A stretch of 64,000 nt of DNA from Chitinophagales bacterium (GTDB taxonomy: Bacteria; Bacteroidota; Bacteroidia; Chitinophagales; UBA8649). Of this stretch, positions 35,200-42,804 are shown one piece after another. Position numbers and translations under genes: made by a program. The notes below the pieces were generated by a model. That model had not been told where the DNA came from and did no database searches. It was given only the letters and a program-made list of their open reading frames with translations. Location: assembly GCA_020635975.1 (NCBI GenBank), contig JACJYT010000005.1, forward strand, positions 62,001 to 126,000, given 5' to 3'. The stretch's first letter is position 1. Each line of letters starts with the position of its first letter.

Positions 35200-37467
35200 T
35201 TAAGCATTTTGTTTCTTAATCAAGTTTAAGGCACTTCCCTCTTTAAACCATTCGATTTGCGCTTGGTTGTAAGTATGTGCAACTTCAAATTGTTCGCTTG
35301 TTCCATCTGCATGATGCAATACCACTACTAAATTTTTCTTAGGGGCGAAAGTCGTTAATCCTAAGATGTCGATTACATCATCCTCTTGAATTTTGTCGTA
35401 GTCGGCTGGGTTTACAAAAGTAAGACCTAGCATCCCTTGCTTTTTCAAGTTGGTTTCGTGGATACGAGCAAAAGACTTAACTAAAACGGCACGTACGCCT
35501 AAAAATCTTGGCTCCATAGCGGCGTGTTCTCTAGAAGATCCTTCGCCATAGTTCTCGTCACCAACAACGATAGAACCAATTCCAGCTGCTTTATATGCTC
35601 TTGCAGTAGCTGGCACTTCGCCATAAGCACCTGTTAGTTGATTCTTAACGGAGTTCGTTTCTTTATTAAAGGCATTCACCGCACCGATCAACATGTTGTT
35701 AGAAATATTGTCTAAATGTCCACGGTATTTTAACCACGGTCCAGCCATAGAAATATGGTCGGTAGTACACTTACCGAAAGCTTTAATAAGTAATTTCATT
35801 CCTTTTAGGTCAGTTCCTTCCCACGGACTAAAAGCATCTAGAAGTTGTAGACGATTAGAATCTTTAGCTACGTTAATAACTACAGCACTGCCGTCTTCTG
35901 CTGGAGCTTGGTAGCCATTATCTGCAACATCAAATCCTCTTGGTGGTAATTCATAACCACTTGGTTCATCTAGTTTAACTTGCTCACCTTTGTTGTTAGT
36001 TAAAGTATCTGTTATCGGATTGAAGTCTAATCTACCCGCAATAGCAATTGCTGCCACCAATTCTGGTGAGGTTACGAAAGCGTGGGTATTTGGATTGCCG
36101 TCTGCTCTTTTAGCAAAGTTTCTATTGAAAGAATGAACGATGCTGTTTTTAGGGGCATTTTTTGGGTCACTATATCTAGCCCATTGACCGATACATGGTC
36201 CACAAGCATTGGTAAAAATAGTAGCATCTAAAGCTTCGAAAGTAGCCAATAAACCATCTCTTTCTGCTGTGAAACGCACTTGTTCAGAACCTGGATTAAT
36301 ACCAAATTTCGCTTTGGTGCTTAATCCTTTATCTACAGCTTGTTTTGCAATAGAAGCAGCTCTAGATAAATCTTCGTAAGAAGAGTTGGTGCAAGAACCG
36401 ATTAAACCCCATTCTACTTCTAAAGGCCAACCGTTTTCGGTAGCTTTTGCTGTCATTTCGCCAACAGTAGTTCCTAAATCTGGAGTAAATGGTCCATTAA
36501 GTTGAGGTAGTAAAGTACTTAGATTGATTTCAATTACTTGGTCAAAATATTTAGCCGGATTTGCATAAACTTCTGCATCGCCAGTTAAGTGTTCTCTAAC
36601 GCTATTTGCTAAATCGGCAACATCTGCTCTATCTGTAGCTCTTAAGTAACGCTCCATACTATCGTCGTAGCCAAAAGTAGAAGTAGTTGCTCCAATTTCA
36701 GCACCCATATTACAGATAGTTCCTTTTCCTGTGCAAGACATGCTAAGAGCACCTTCTCCAAAGTATTCTACTACTGCACCAGTTCCACCTTTAACGCTAA
36801 GAATTTCTGCAACTTTAAGAATAACATCTTTAGGGGCAGACCAACCGCTAAGTTTACCTGTTAATTTCACACCAATCAGTTTAGGCATTTTTAACTCCCA
36901 AGCCATACCTGCCATTACGTCAACGGCATCTGCGCCACCAACACCAATAGCTATCATTCCTAAACCACCAGCATTAACCGTGTGCGAATCTGTTCCTATC
37001 ATCATTCCACCTGGGAAGGCATAATTTTCTAAAACTACTTGATGAATAATACCAGCTCCTGGTTTCCAGAAACCTATACCATATTTATTACAAACTGAAG
37101 ATAAGAAATTGAATACTTCGTTATTCTGATTTAAAGATTCTTGTAAATCTTTATCTGCTCCTAATTTGGCTTGAATTAAGTGGTCTGCGTGAGCGGTAGT
37201 AGGAACGGCAGTTCTTTTTTTACCAGCTTGCATAAATTGTAACAAAGCCATTTGAGCAGTAGCATCTTGCATAGCAACTCTATCTGGTGCAAAGTCTACA
37301 TAAGAATTTCCTCTTTCAAAATTTTGTAAAGGATTATCCTCGTGCAAATGAGAGTATAAAATCTTTTCTGTAAGGGTTAAAGGTCTTTGAAGCACTTCTC
37401 TTGCCTGAGCAACTTTTTTAGGCATTTCGGCGTAAACCTTTTTAATCATTTCTATATCAAAAGCCAT
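35200..37467 (-). CDS. acnA: Aconitate hydratase
   Basis: Interconverts citrate and isocitrate in the TCA cycle. 755 residues, the size of the mitochondrial-type enzyme used by many Bacteroidota rather than the 890-residue AcnA. The three iron-sulfur cysteines are visible: one in GLIGSCTNSSYEDL and two in TNACGPCIGQW. Substrate-binding signatures include GTDSHTVNAGGLG and the C-terminal swivel domain GDENYGEGSSREHAAMEPR. It stands alone with a promoter and a terminator. Confidence 0.95.
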   Translation of the reverse strand: MAFDIEMIKKVYAEMPKKVAQAREVLQRPLTLTEKILYSHLHEDNPLQNFERGNSYVDFAPDRVAMQDATAQMALLQFMQAGKKRTAVPTTAHADHLIQAKLGADKDLQESLNQNNEVFNFLSSVCNKYGIGFWKPGAGIIHQVVLENYAFPGGMMIGTDSHTVNAGGLGMIAIGVGGADAVDVMAGMAWELKMPKLIGVKLTGKLSGWSAPKDVILKVAEILSVKGGTGAVVEYFGEGALSMSCTGKGTICNMGAEIGATTSTFGYDDSMERYLRATDRADVADLANSVREHLTGDAEVYANPAKYFDQVIEINLSTLLPQLNGPFTPDLGTTVGEMTAKATENGWPLEVEWGLIGSCTNSSYEDLSRAASIAKQAVDKGLSTKAKFGINPGSEQVRFTAERDGLLATFEALDATIFTNACGPCIGQWARYSDPKNAPKNSIVHSFNRNFAKRADGNPNTHAFVTSPELVAAIAIAGRLDFNPITDTLTNNKGEQVKLDEPSGYELPPRGFDVADNGYQAPAEDGSAVVINVAKDSNRLQLLDAFSPWEGTDLKGMKLLIKAFGKCTTDHISMAGPWLKYRGHLDNISNNMLIGAVNAFNKETNSVKNQLTGAYGEVPATARAYKAAGIGSIVVGDENYGEGSSREHAAMEPRFLGVRAVLVKSFARIHETNLKKQGMLGLTFVNPADYDKIQEDDVIDILGLTTFAPKKNLVVVLHHADGTSEQFEVAHTYNQAQIEWFKEGSALNLIKKQNA

Positions 37468-37504
37468 AGTAATCTATAATTGATTGGGTGAATTAATTTT
37501 GCTG

Positions 37505-37512
37505 CAAAGATA
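37505..37512 (-). promoter_or_regulatory. -7 box (TATCTTTG) upstream of aconitase
   Basis: A full match on the minus strand, followed by C, 37 nt before the ATG. Confidence 0.5.
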
Positions 37513-37606
37513 CATATTGCCTTACTAAAAATAGACTATTTAGCTTATAATGTATTTGATAATTTAAAAAAGTGGATATCACGTTTAAAAACTTTAATTT
37601 CGTTGG

Positions 37607-38830
37607 GTGAATTTTCAAGATTATCTCAAATTAGCTATTAATGCATTGAAGGGGAACCGCTTAAGAAGCATACTTACTTTGCTGATTATTTCTTTTGGGA
37701 TTATGGCTTTAATTATCATATTTACATGCATTGATGCCATACGTGGCAACATTACCGAGAATTTTATCGATTTAGGAGCGAGTGCTTTTACCATTCAGAA
37801 AGACGATGGATTGAATAAGCGAAGGTCGAATAGTGAACTAGCCAATATAAGTTATAGTGAAGCCGAGTTGTTTGAGAAGAAATATAAGTTTCCGTCGCAA
37901 CTTGCAATGCATGCAAAAGTGAGTGATAATGTTATAGTAAAGAGTAAGTTCTTAGAATCTAATCCGAATGTAAGCATTGAGTCGGGAAGCATAAATTACT
38001 TGGAAGTTGCAGGTAAAAGTATCTTAAAAGGTCGAGCATTTACAGAATTGGAGATGCAAAGCGCTTCTAATGTTGCTATTGTTGGTTTTGACCTTGCATC
38101 CAAACTCTATCCTAGTATAGATTCAGTGGTGGGCTCAAAAATAATGTTGGATGGTAAGAGATATTCGGTTATTGGCTTATTGGAATCGAAGGGAGCATCT
38201 GCGGGTAAGAACGATAATTTTGTAATGATACCTTACACGAATGCTCGCAAGGATTTTGACATGAGTAATGTAAGTTTTGACATAATAATTGAGGCGAAAG
38301 ATCCGAACGATCTAGAGAAGGCCATAGCCGAGGCGGAGGGTACCATGCGTGGAGTGCGAAAATTGGACGTAATGGCAGAGAATGATTTTAATATTGTAAG
38401 AAGTGATAAATTGGCGAACACCTATTTGGAGCAGATTTCTTTTATTGAAATTGCTACTGCGGTAATCGGTTTTCTAACCCTGCTAGGAGCTGGAGTTGGA
38501 TTAATGAATATCATGCTCGTTTCTGTGAATGAACGAACAAGAGAGATTGGTTTGAGTAAATCTATTGGAGCCACTCGAAGGACCATTTTCATGCAGTTTC
38601 TAATCGAGGCGGTCACGATTTGCCTACTAGGTGGATTAGTTGGAGTGGTGCTTGGCTTAATTTTGGGCAATCTTATTGCGGTTTTTGTGTTGAGTTCTAA
38701 ATTTACTTTTGCGGCCCTTTGGGTCTTAGGTGGTTTAGTATTTTGTACGCTTATCGGCTTACTAGCAGGTTTGTTTCCCGCTTATAGAGCCAGTAAATTA
38801 AACCCTGTAGAAGCCTTGAGGTACGAGTAA
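37607..38830 (+). CDS. ABC transporter permease, MacB/FtsX family
   Basis: 407 residues: helix 1 (LTLLIISFGIMALIIIFTCID), a periplasmic MacB-type core domain (about 45-260), and three C-terminal helices with the FtsX signature (GLMNIMLVSVNERTREIGLSKSIGA). The start is GTG at 37607; no ATG fits the N-terminus NFQDYLKLAINALKGNRLRS, which is usual for the family. As with the other permease near 15 kb, no ATPase gene is adjacent. It ends at a bidirectional terminator shared with rplI. Confidence 0.87.
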   Translation: MNFQDYLKLAINALKGNRLRSILTLLIISFGIMALIIIFTCIDAIRGNITENFIDLGASAFTIQKDDGLNKRRSNSELANISYSEAELFEKKYKFPSQLAMHAKVSDNVIVKSKFLESNPNVSIESGSINYLEVAGKSILKGRAFTELEMQSASNVAIVGFDLASKLYPSIDSVVGSKIMLDGKRYSVIGLLESKGASAGKNDNFVMIPYTNARKDFDMSNVSFDIIIEAKDPNDLEKAIAEAEGTMRGVRKLDVMAENDFNIVRSDKLANTYLEQISFIEIATAVIGFLTLLGAGVGLMNIMLVSVNERTREIGLSKSIGATRRTIFMQFLIEAVTICLLGGLVGVVLGLILGNLIAVFVLSSKFTFAALWVLGGLVFCTLIGLLAGLFPAYRASKLNPVEALRYE

Positions 38831-38879
38831 ATTTTTACTTGGTTTTGTGTTTTTTTTCAGCATAAGACACTTAAATAAA

Positions 38880-38907
38880 AAAACCCTCGATTTATCGAGG
38901 GTTTTTT
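38880..38907. terminator. Bidirectional terminator between the permease and rplI
   Basis: Stem AAAACCCTCGA / TCGAGGGTTTT with loop TTTA, flanked by A's on the left and T's on the right, so it can stop transcripts from both sides. Confidence 0.9.
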
Positions 38908-38910
38908 ATA

Positions 38911-38950
38911 TCTAACTGTCTAGCAATCTAGCAGTCTATACGTCTATAGA
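38911..38950. repeat. Octamer-phased repeat tract, five units of TCTAnnnn
   Basis: Five consecutive 8-bp units all starting TCTA and differing in the last four bases. The tract fills the space between the terminator and the rplI stop codon. It resembles the longer octamer tracts on the other side of the rpsF operon. Confidence 0.75.
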
Positions 38951-38951
38951 A

Positions 38952-39401
38952 TTATTCGGCAACTACCATAAATTTAACCGTAGCTTGAACCTGCTCGTGT
39001 AAATTCACATTAGCACTGTACTCGCCAGTAGTTTTGATTTCGTCGCCTAGGATAGTGATTTTCTTTCTATCTACTTCCACACCTAATTGCGCTTCGATAG
39101 CTTCAGCTAAGTGGTGCGTAGTAATGCTTCCGAAAATCTTATCTGTAGTTCCAACTTTAGCTCCTACATTAACTACAGTTTTTTCTAAAACTGCAGCAAT
39201 TTCAGTATACTCTGCAATTAATTTTGCTTCGTATTTATCTTTAAATTTCAAGTGGTTAGCATGAATTTTTCTGTTCGTAGTATTCGCGATCATCGCGATA
39301 CCTTGAGGGATTAAATAATTTCTAGCAAAACCAGGTTTTACAGAAACGATGTCATTTTTTTCACCTAAACCTTTATGATATTTCTTTAATATAATTTCCA
39401 T
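38952..39401 (-). CDS. rplI: 50S ribosomal protein bL9
   Basis: 149 residues. The N-terminal rRNA-binding domain reads MEIILKKYHKGLGEKNDIVSVKPGFARNYLIPQG, close to the bL9 signature; a long connecting helix and a C-terminal domain with GKxTDKIFGSIT-type sequence follow. It is the last gene of rpsF-rpsR-rplI. Confidence 0.96.
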   Translation of the reverse strand: MEIILKKYHKGLGEKNDIVSVKPGFARNYLIPQGIAMIANTTNRKIHANHLKFKDKYEAKLIAEYTEIAAVLEKTVVNVGAKVGTTDKIFGSITTHHLAEAIEAQLGVEVDRKKITILGDEIKTTGEYSANVNLHEQVQATVKFMVVAE

Positions 39402-39418
39402 GTCTATATGATTTAAGT

Positions 39419-39685
39419 CTATTTTAATAAGTCAGTAGAATAAGGAAGTAAAGCTAAATGTCTAGCTCTTTTAACTGCTTGTGCTACTTTTCTTTGATAC
39501 TTTAATGAATTACCTGTAAGTCTTCTAGGTAATAACTTACCTTGGTCGTTTACAAAGCTTAACAAAAATTCAGGATCTTTGTAGTCGATGTATTTTATGC
39601 CATTTTTCTTGAATCGACAATATTTCTTTTGTTCTTTACCAATTTTGATTGCCGATAAGAAACGGATATTTTTCGCTTGTGCCAT
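39419..39685 (-). CDS. rpsR: 30S ribosomal protein bS18
   Basis: 88 residues with the conserved core KNGIKYIDYKDPEFLLSFVNDQGKLLPRRLTGNSLKYQRKVAQAVKRARHLALLPY. bS18 pairs with bS6 on the platform of the small subunit, next to the 3' end of 16S rRNA. In Bacteroidota ribosomes bS18, bS6 and bS21 help hold the anti-Shine-Dalgarno sequence so it cannot pair with mRNA. It follows rpsF after 2 nt. Confidence 0.96.
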   Translation of the reverse strand: MAQAKNIRFLSAIKIGKEQKKYCRFKKNGIKYIDYKDPEFLLSFVNDQGKLLPRRLTGNSLKYQRKVAQAVKRARHLALLPYSTDLLK

Positions 39686-39687
39686 GA

Positions 39688-40062
39688 TTATGCCTCCTTA
39701 TCTGTTTTTGGTTCTTGTTTCTTTTTATTTCTTCCAACTAGGCCTGCGCGTTTGTCGTCATTATACTTCTTAGAGTATTTATCTAGTTTAACAGATAAAA
39801 ATCGCATAATGCTTTCGTCTCTTCTTAGGGAAAGCTCAAACTTGTCGATTAAATCAGAAGCTGCACGGTATTCTATGTGGTGATAGATACCTGTAGTTTT
39901 CTTCTTAATCGGATAAGCCATTTGCTTTAAACCCCAATGAGCTTCTTCAACGATCTCAGCACCGTTGGATACTAAGAAATCGGTATATTCTTTTACCGTT
40001 TTCTTCACGTCCTCATCAGAGAGAACCGGTGTTACAATAAATGTAGTTTCGTATTGATTCAT
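39688..40062 (-). CDS. rpsF: 30S ribosomal protein bS6
   Basis: 124 residues starting MNQYETTFIVTPVLSDEDVK, the usual N-terminus, with GLKQMAYPIKKKTTGIYHHIEYRA in the middle. The C-terminal tail is Lys-rich (GRNKKKQEPKTDK). First gene of the rpsF-rpsR-rplI operon, under a promoter that shares 14 nt with that of rpmI. Confidence 0.96.
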   Translation of the reverse strand: MNQYETTFIVTPVLSDEDVKKTVKEYTDFLVSNGAEIVEEAHWGLKQMAYPIKKKTTGIYHHIEYRAASDLIDKFELSLRRDESIMRFLSVKLDKYSKKYNDDKRAGLVGRNKKKQEPKTDKEA

Positions 40063-40088
40063 AAAATTGTTTAAAAAATTTTTAAAAT

Positions 40089-40102
40089 GGAGTGCAAAGG
40101 TA
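40089..40102 (-). promoter_or_regulatory. rpsF operon promoter, extended box TACCTTTGCACTCC
   Basis: The -7 box TACCTTTG (40102-40095) and the next six bases are identical to those of the rpmI promoter. It lies 26 nt before the rpsF ATG. No clear TTG at the usual distance. Confidence 0.65.
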
Positions 40103-40154
40103 GGGATTTCTTTTTAATAATTATAGTGTTTGTTTGTTTTTTGTAAGGGATTAG

Positions 40155-40298
40155 TCGATTCTTCGATTTGTCGACATCTCGATCTATCGATAGTTCGATT
40201 TTTTGATTGTTCTATATTTCTTCTAGTCAATTAGTATACTAGTTTAATTGATAACTAGCTTGTTAATGCTCAACTCTCTAATTCTCTATTTCTCTCAA
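40155..40298. repeat. Octamer-phased repeat tract, 18 units
   Basis: 144 bp that can be cut into 18 consecutive octamers with no change of phase. The first six begin TCGAT or TCGAC; later ones are TCTAT, TCTTC, TCAAT and TCTCT, with the last three bases of each unit variable (often TAG, AAT or ATT). It lies upstream of the rpsF promoter. Part of it recurs at 40427-40506: a 31-bp stretch (40214-40244 versus 40430-40460) has two mismatches, and a 19-bp stretch (40277-40295 versus 40477-40495) is exact. Confidence 0.75.
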
Positions 40299-40361
40299 AG
40301 AATATAGTAAAAATGGAGCATTTTTTGAATGAGCTTTAAAGCTAGTACTGGCGTGGCTTTG
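40299..40361. other. Non-coding spacer with a 12-nt palindrome
   Basis: Part of the 450-bp gene-free region between rpsF and marR. It holds AGCTTTAAAGCT at 40332-40343. I see no gene or promoter in it. Confidence 0.4.
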
Positions 40362-40400
40362 ACTACGGTTCCGAACCCTTTAAGGGTTCGGAACCGTAGT
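40362..40400. repeat. 39-nt near-perfect palindrome with a 19-bp stem
   Basis: Left arm ACTACGGTTCCGAACCCTT, one central T, then the exact reverse complement. It is far more GC-rich than its surroundings and has no T tail on either strand, so it is not a normal terminator. It sits between the two octamer tracts. Confidence 0.9.
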
Positions 40401-40426
40401 ACTCAACTGTTAGTTTTGCCGTTTAT

Positions 40427-40506
40427 TCGATATTTCTTCTAGTCACTTAGTGTACTAGTTAGTTGTCTACTAGCCATCTAATTCTCTATTTCTCTAATTC
40501 TCTAAT
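40427..40506. repeat. Octamer-phased repeat tract, ten units
   Basis: 80 bp, ten consecutive octamers, starting TCGATATT, TCTTCTAG, TCACTTAG and ending with TCTCTATT and two copies of TCTCTAAT. It ends 6 nt from the marR stop codon and shares two blocks with the 40155-40298 tract. Confidence 0.75.
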
Positions 40507-40512
40507 GAAGAA

Positions 40513-40986
40513 TTACTCCATGTCCTCTGCCAATCTCAAATTTATAGTATTCATCACTTTAAAAAATACAGCTAATTCATCTGGATGAATATCTTTTAGT
40601 AAGGCTTTTTCTATTTTAAACACGGAACGTAAAGCAATTTCTCTTTTCGCTTTGCCCTGCTCCGTTATTCTTATTAATACCACTCGTTTGTCTTTGCTAT
40701 TCGTTTCTTTGCAAATCCATTGTTTTTCTATTAAAGTCTTCAACACCCTCGATAAACTATTCGGCTCCATACCAATGCGCGGAGCAATCTTCGTTACTGG
40801 GGTTCCTTCTTCTTCATAAATTGCCATTAATACAAAGGCCATCGATAAACTGGCATCATATTTTGAAGCAAGCTTGTCGCCCATTTTTTGTATTTGTAGC
40901 CATGCCGTCTTGAGCTGATAAACTACTAACTGCGATGCTACTTGTACGAATGCATCTTCTGTGTGAAAATCTTTTTCTGTTGTCAT
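40513..40986 (-). CDS. MarR family transcription regulator
   Basis: 157 residues, with the winged-helix core TPVTKIAPRIGMEPNSLSRVLKTLIEKQWICKETNSKDKRVVLIRITEQGK, in which MEPNSLSRVLKTLIEK is the recognition helix and DKRVVLI the wing. MarR proteins bind palindromes as dimers and often sense small ligands. It diverges from the beta-oxidation operon, and a palindrome lies between the two -7 boxes, so it probably represses itself and the operon and responds to a fatty acyl compound (inference). Confidence 0.9.
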   Translation of the reverse strand: MTTEKDFHTEDAFVQVASQLVVYQLKTAWLQIQKMGDKLASKYDASLSMAFVLMAIYEEEGTPVTKIAPRIGMEPNSLSRVLKTLIEKQWICKETNSKDKRVVLIRITEQGKAKREIALRSVFKIEKALLKDIHPDELAVFFKVMNTINLRLAEDME

Positions 40987-40996
40987 ATATTATTAC

Positions 40997-41004
40997 TAGA
41001 TTTG
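40997..41004 (+). promoter_or_regulatory. -7 box (TAGATTTG) of the beta-oxidation operon
   Basis: A full TAnnTTTG match 35 nt before the thiolase ATG, directly abutting the operator palindrome. Confidence 0.55.
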
Positions 41005-41018
41005 CAATGCACGCATTG
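41005..41018. promoter_or_regulatory. Candidate MarR operator CAATGC-AC-GCATTG
   Basis: A perfect 6-bp inverted repeat with a two-base centre. It starts right after the thiolase -7 box and lies 7 nt past the -7 box of marR on the other strand, so a bound dimer would block both start sites. Confidence 0.6.
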
Positions 41019-41025
41019 AATTTTT

Positions 41026-41033
41026 CAAAAGTA
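41026..41033 (-). promoter_or_regulatory. -7 box (TACTTTTG) of marR
   Basis: A full TAnnTTTG match on the minus strand, 39 nt before the marR ATG. Confidence 0.5.
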
Positions 41034-41039
41034 ATAAAA

Positions 41040-42326
41040 ATGAATAAGAAAATAGTAGTTATTGACGGTTGTAGAACGCCTTTCTTACGTTCGGGAACGG
41101 ATTATATGGATTTGATGTCTTACCAACTCGGACAATTTGCAATAAAGGGTTTGTTGAGTAAGACGGGTTTAGACCCCAAGGAAGTGCAGCAAGTTATTAT
41201 GGGGACGGTTATTTCTAATCTTAAAACCAGTAATGTAGCTAGAGAAGCAGCGCTAACAGCAGGTATTCCGAATACCGTTCCTTGTTATACTACCACTATG
41301 GCTTGTATCTCTGCCAATAGAGCAATCTCTTGTGCTTATAACGAAATCTTAGCTGGCCAGTACGATATTGCTATTGCTGGTGGGGTAGAAAACACCTCGG
41401 ATACACCCATTGGTTTTAGAAGAGAGATGCGTAAAAAATTATTTAATGCGCAAAAGCTAAAAGGTTTGGGTGATACCTTGAAATTTATCTTTTCTCTCAG
41501 TTATAAAGATTTCTTACCAGAGAAACCTCAGGTTGCAGAATATTCGACCAATCGCGTAATGGGACAAGATTGCGATATGATGGCAGCTCGATTTAATATT
41601 AGTCGCGAAGCGCAAGATGAGTTTGCTGTTAGATCTCACCAACTTGCTGCTAAAGCTTGGGAAGATGGACACTTAGCTAAAGAGGTATGTGAAGTAGCCC
41701 TTCCACCAAAATTTAAAGCTGTTACCACGGATAATGGTGTTAGAGGCGATTCTAAAATTGAAAAAGTAAGCAAACTTCGTCCAGCTTTCGATAAAAAATA
41801 CGGCACCTTAACGGCAGCAAATTCTTCCTTTTTGACGGATGGGGGAGCAGCTTCCTTAATAGCCACTGAAGAGAAAGCTTTGGCCTTGGGTTTGACCCCG
41901 AAAGCAGAAATCCTAGATTATATTTTTACTGGTCAAGATTTAATGGATGAACTTTTACTAGGTCCCGCCTATGCTATTTCTGAAATATTAAAGAAGAATA
42001 ATTTAGAGCTTGCAGATATCGATGTTCTAGAAATTCATGAAGCCTTTGCTGGACAGGTACTAGCAAATATTGCTGCTTTAGAAAGCGATGAATTTTCAAA
42101 GAAAAACTTTGGAAGGGATAAGGCGGTAGGAAAGGTAGATTTTAATAAATTAAATCTTTGGGGAGGATCTCTTTCTATCGGTCACCCTTTCGGTGCTACT
42201 GGAAGTAGATTACTAACCACTGCCGCTAATAGATTACATGCAGAAAATGGACAATATGCTTTATTAGCCGCTTGTGCTGCTGGGGCGCATGGGCATGCGA
42301 TGTTGATTAAGAGATATGGAGCTTAA
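41040..42326 (+). CDS. Acetyl-CoA C-acyltransferase (thiolase, FadI/FadA type)
   Basis: Carries out the last, chain-shortening step of beta-oxidation. 428 residues; the length and pattern suit the FadI type. Active-site residues: Cys89 in TTMACISANRA, His in IHEAFAGQ, His in SIGHPFGATGSR and the second Cys in ACAAGAHGHAML. ATG at 41040 gives the usual MNKKIVVIDGCRTPF; a longer frame upstream would run over the promoter. First gene of the fad operon. Confidence 0.94.
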   Translation: MNKKIVVIDGCRTPFLRSGTDYMDLMSYQLGQFAIKGLLSKTGLDPKEVQQVIMGTVISNLKTSNVAREAALTAGIPNTVPCYTTTMACISANRAISCAYNEILAGQYDIAIAGGVENTSDTPIGFRREMRKKLFNAQKLKGLGDTLKFIFSLSYKDFLPEKPQVAEYSTNRVMGQDCDMMAARFNISREAQDEFAVRSHQLAAKAWEDGHLAKEVCEVALPPKFKAVTTDNGVRGDSKIEKVSKLRPAFDKKYGTLTAANSSFLTDGGAASLIATEEKALALGLTPKAEILDYIFTGQDLMDELLLGPAYAISEILKKNNLELADIDVLEIHEAFAGQVLANIAALESDEFSKKNFGRDKAVGKVDFNKLNLWGGSLSIGHPFGATGSRLLTTAANRLHAENGQYALLAACAAGAHGHAMLIKRYGA

Positions 42327-42344
42327 TGAAATTCGAAAAATAGA

Positions 42345-42362
42345 AAATTCGAAATTCGAAAA
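42345..42362. repeat. Left inverted repeat, 18 bp
   Basis: AAATTCGAAATTCGAAAA, directly before the GTG start of the four-helix-bundle gene. It is the exact reverse complement of 42787-42804. Confidence 0.9.
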
Positions 42363-42713
42363 GTGAGTGACAACAATAAATATGATTTAGAAGAGAGAAC
42401 AACGGCTTTTGCTTATAAGGTAAGACAGATTCTTAAAAATGTGAGCAAAACCGTAACTAATTTGGATGATATAAAGCAAGTAATTCGTTCTTCTGGTTCA
42501 ATTGGTGCCAATTATATGGAGGCGAATGACGGCATAAGCGAAAAGGATACCAAATACCGTATTAAAATATGTCGTAAAGAAGCTAAGGAGACAAAATATT
42601 GGTTAACGATTATTGATGTAAGTGAAGAAGAACAAAAAGAAATTGATCTTTTAAAGACTGAGGCAGATGAATTGATGCGGATTTTTGGTGCTATACTTAA
42701 AAAAATAAAATAG
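42363..42713 (+). CDS. Four helix bundle protein, S23 (23S rRNA intervening-sequence protein) family
   Basis: 116 residues, all helical, with the family signature IRSSGSIGANYMEANDGISEKDTKYRIKICRKEAKETKYWLTII. The family includes proteins encoded in intervening sequences of 23S rRNA and the Avd subunit of diversity-generating retroelements; most members have no known function, though they form pentameric helical bundles and bind nucleic acid. The start is GTG at 42363, right at the edge of the left inverted repeat. The gene splits a fad operon. No reverse transcriptase or rRNA gene is near. Confidence 0.9.
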   Translation: MSDNNKYDLEERTTAFAYKVRQILKNVSKTVTNLDDIKQVIRSSGSIGANYMEANDGISEKDTKYRIKICRKEAKETKYWLTIIDVSEEEQKEIDLLKTEADELMRIFGAILKKIK

Positions 42714-42786
42714 AGTTTGTATTGTTTTTTGTTAAACTTCAAATTCTATTGGATATTGGAAAACATAAAAATAGATATTAAATGGT

Positions 42787-42804
42787 TTTTCGAATTTCGA
42801 ATTT
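42787..42804. repeat. Right inverted repeat, 18 bp
   Basis: TTTTCGAATTTCGAATTT, the exact reverse complement of 42345-42362, followed by a further TTCGAATTT at 42810-42818. Confidence 0.9.

Noticed and set aside
40155..40506. Repeat tracts as a CRISPR array
   Set aside because: Units are 8 bp and degenerate, with no 24-40 bp repeat, no unique spacers and no cas genes.
42363..42713. S23-type gene as the Avd part of a diversity-generating retroelement
   Set aside because: No reverse transcriptase, template repeat or variable repeat was seen nearby.
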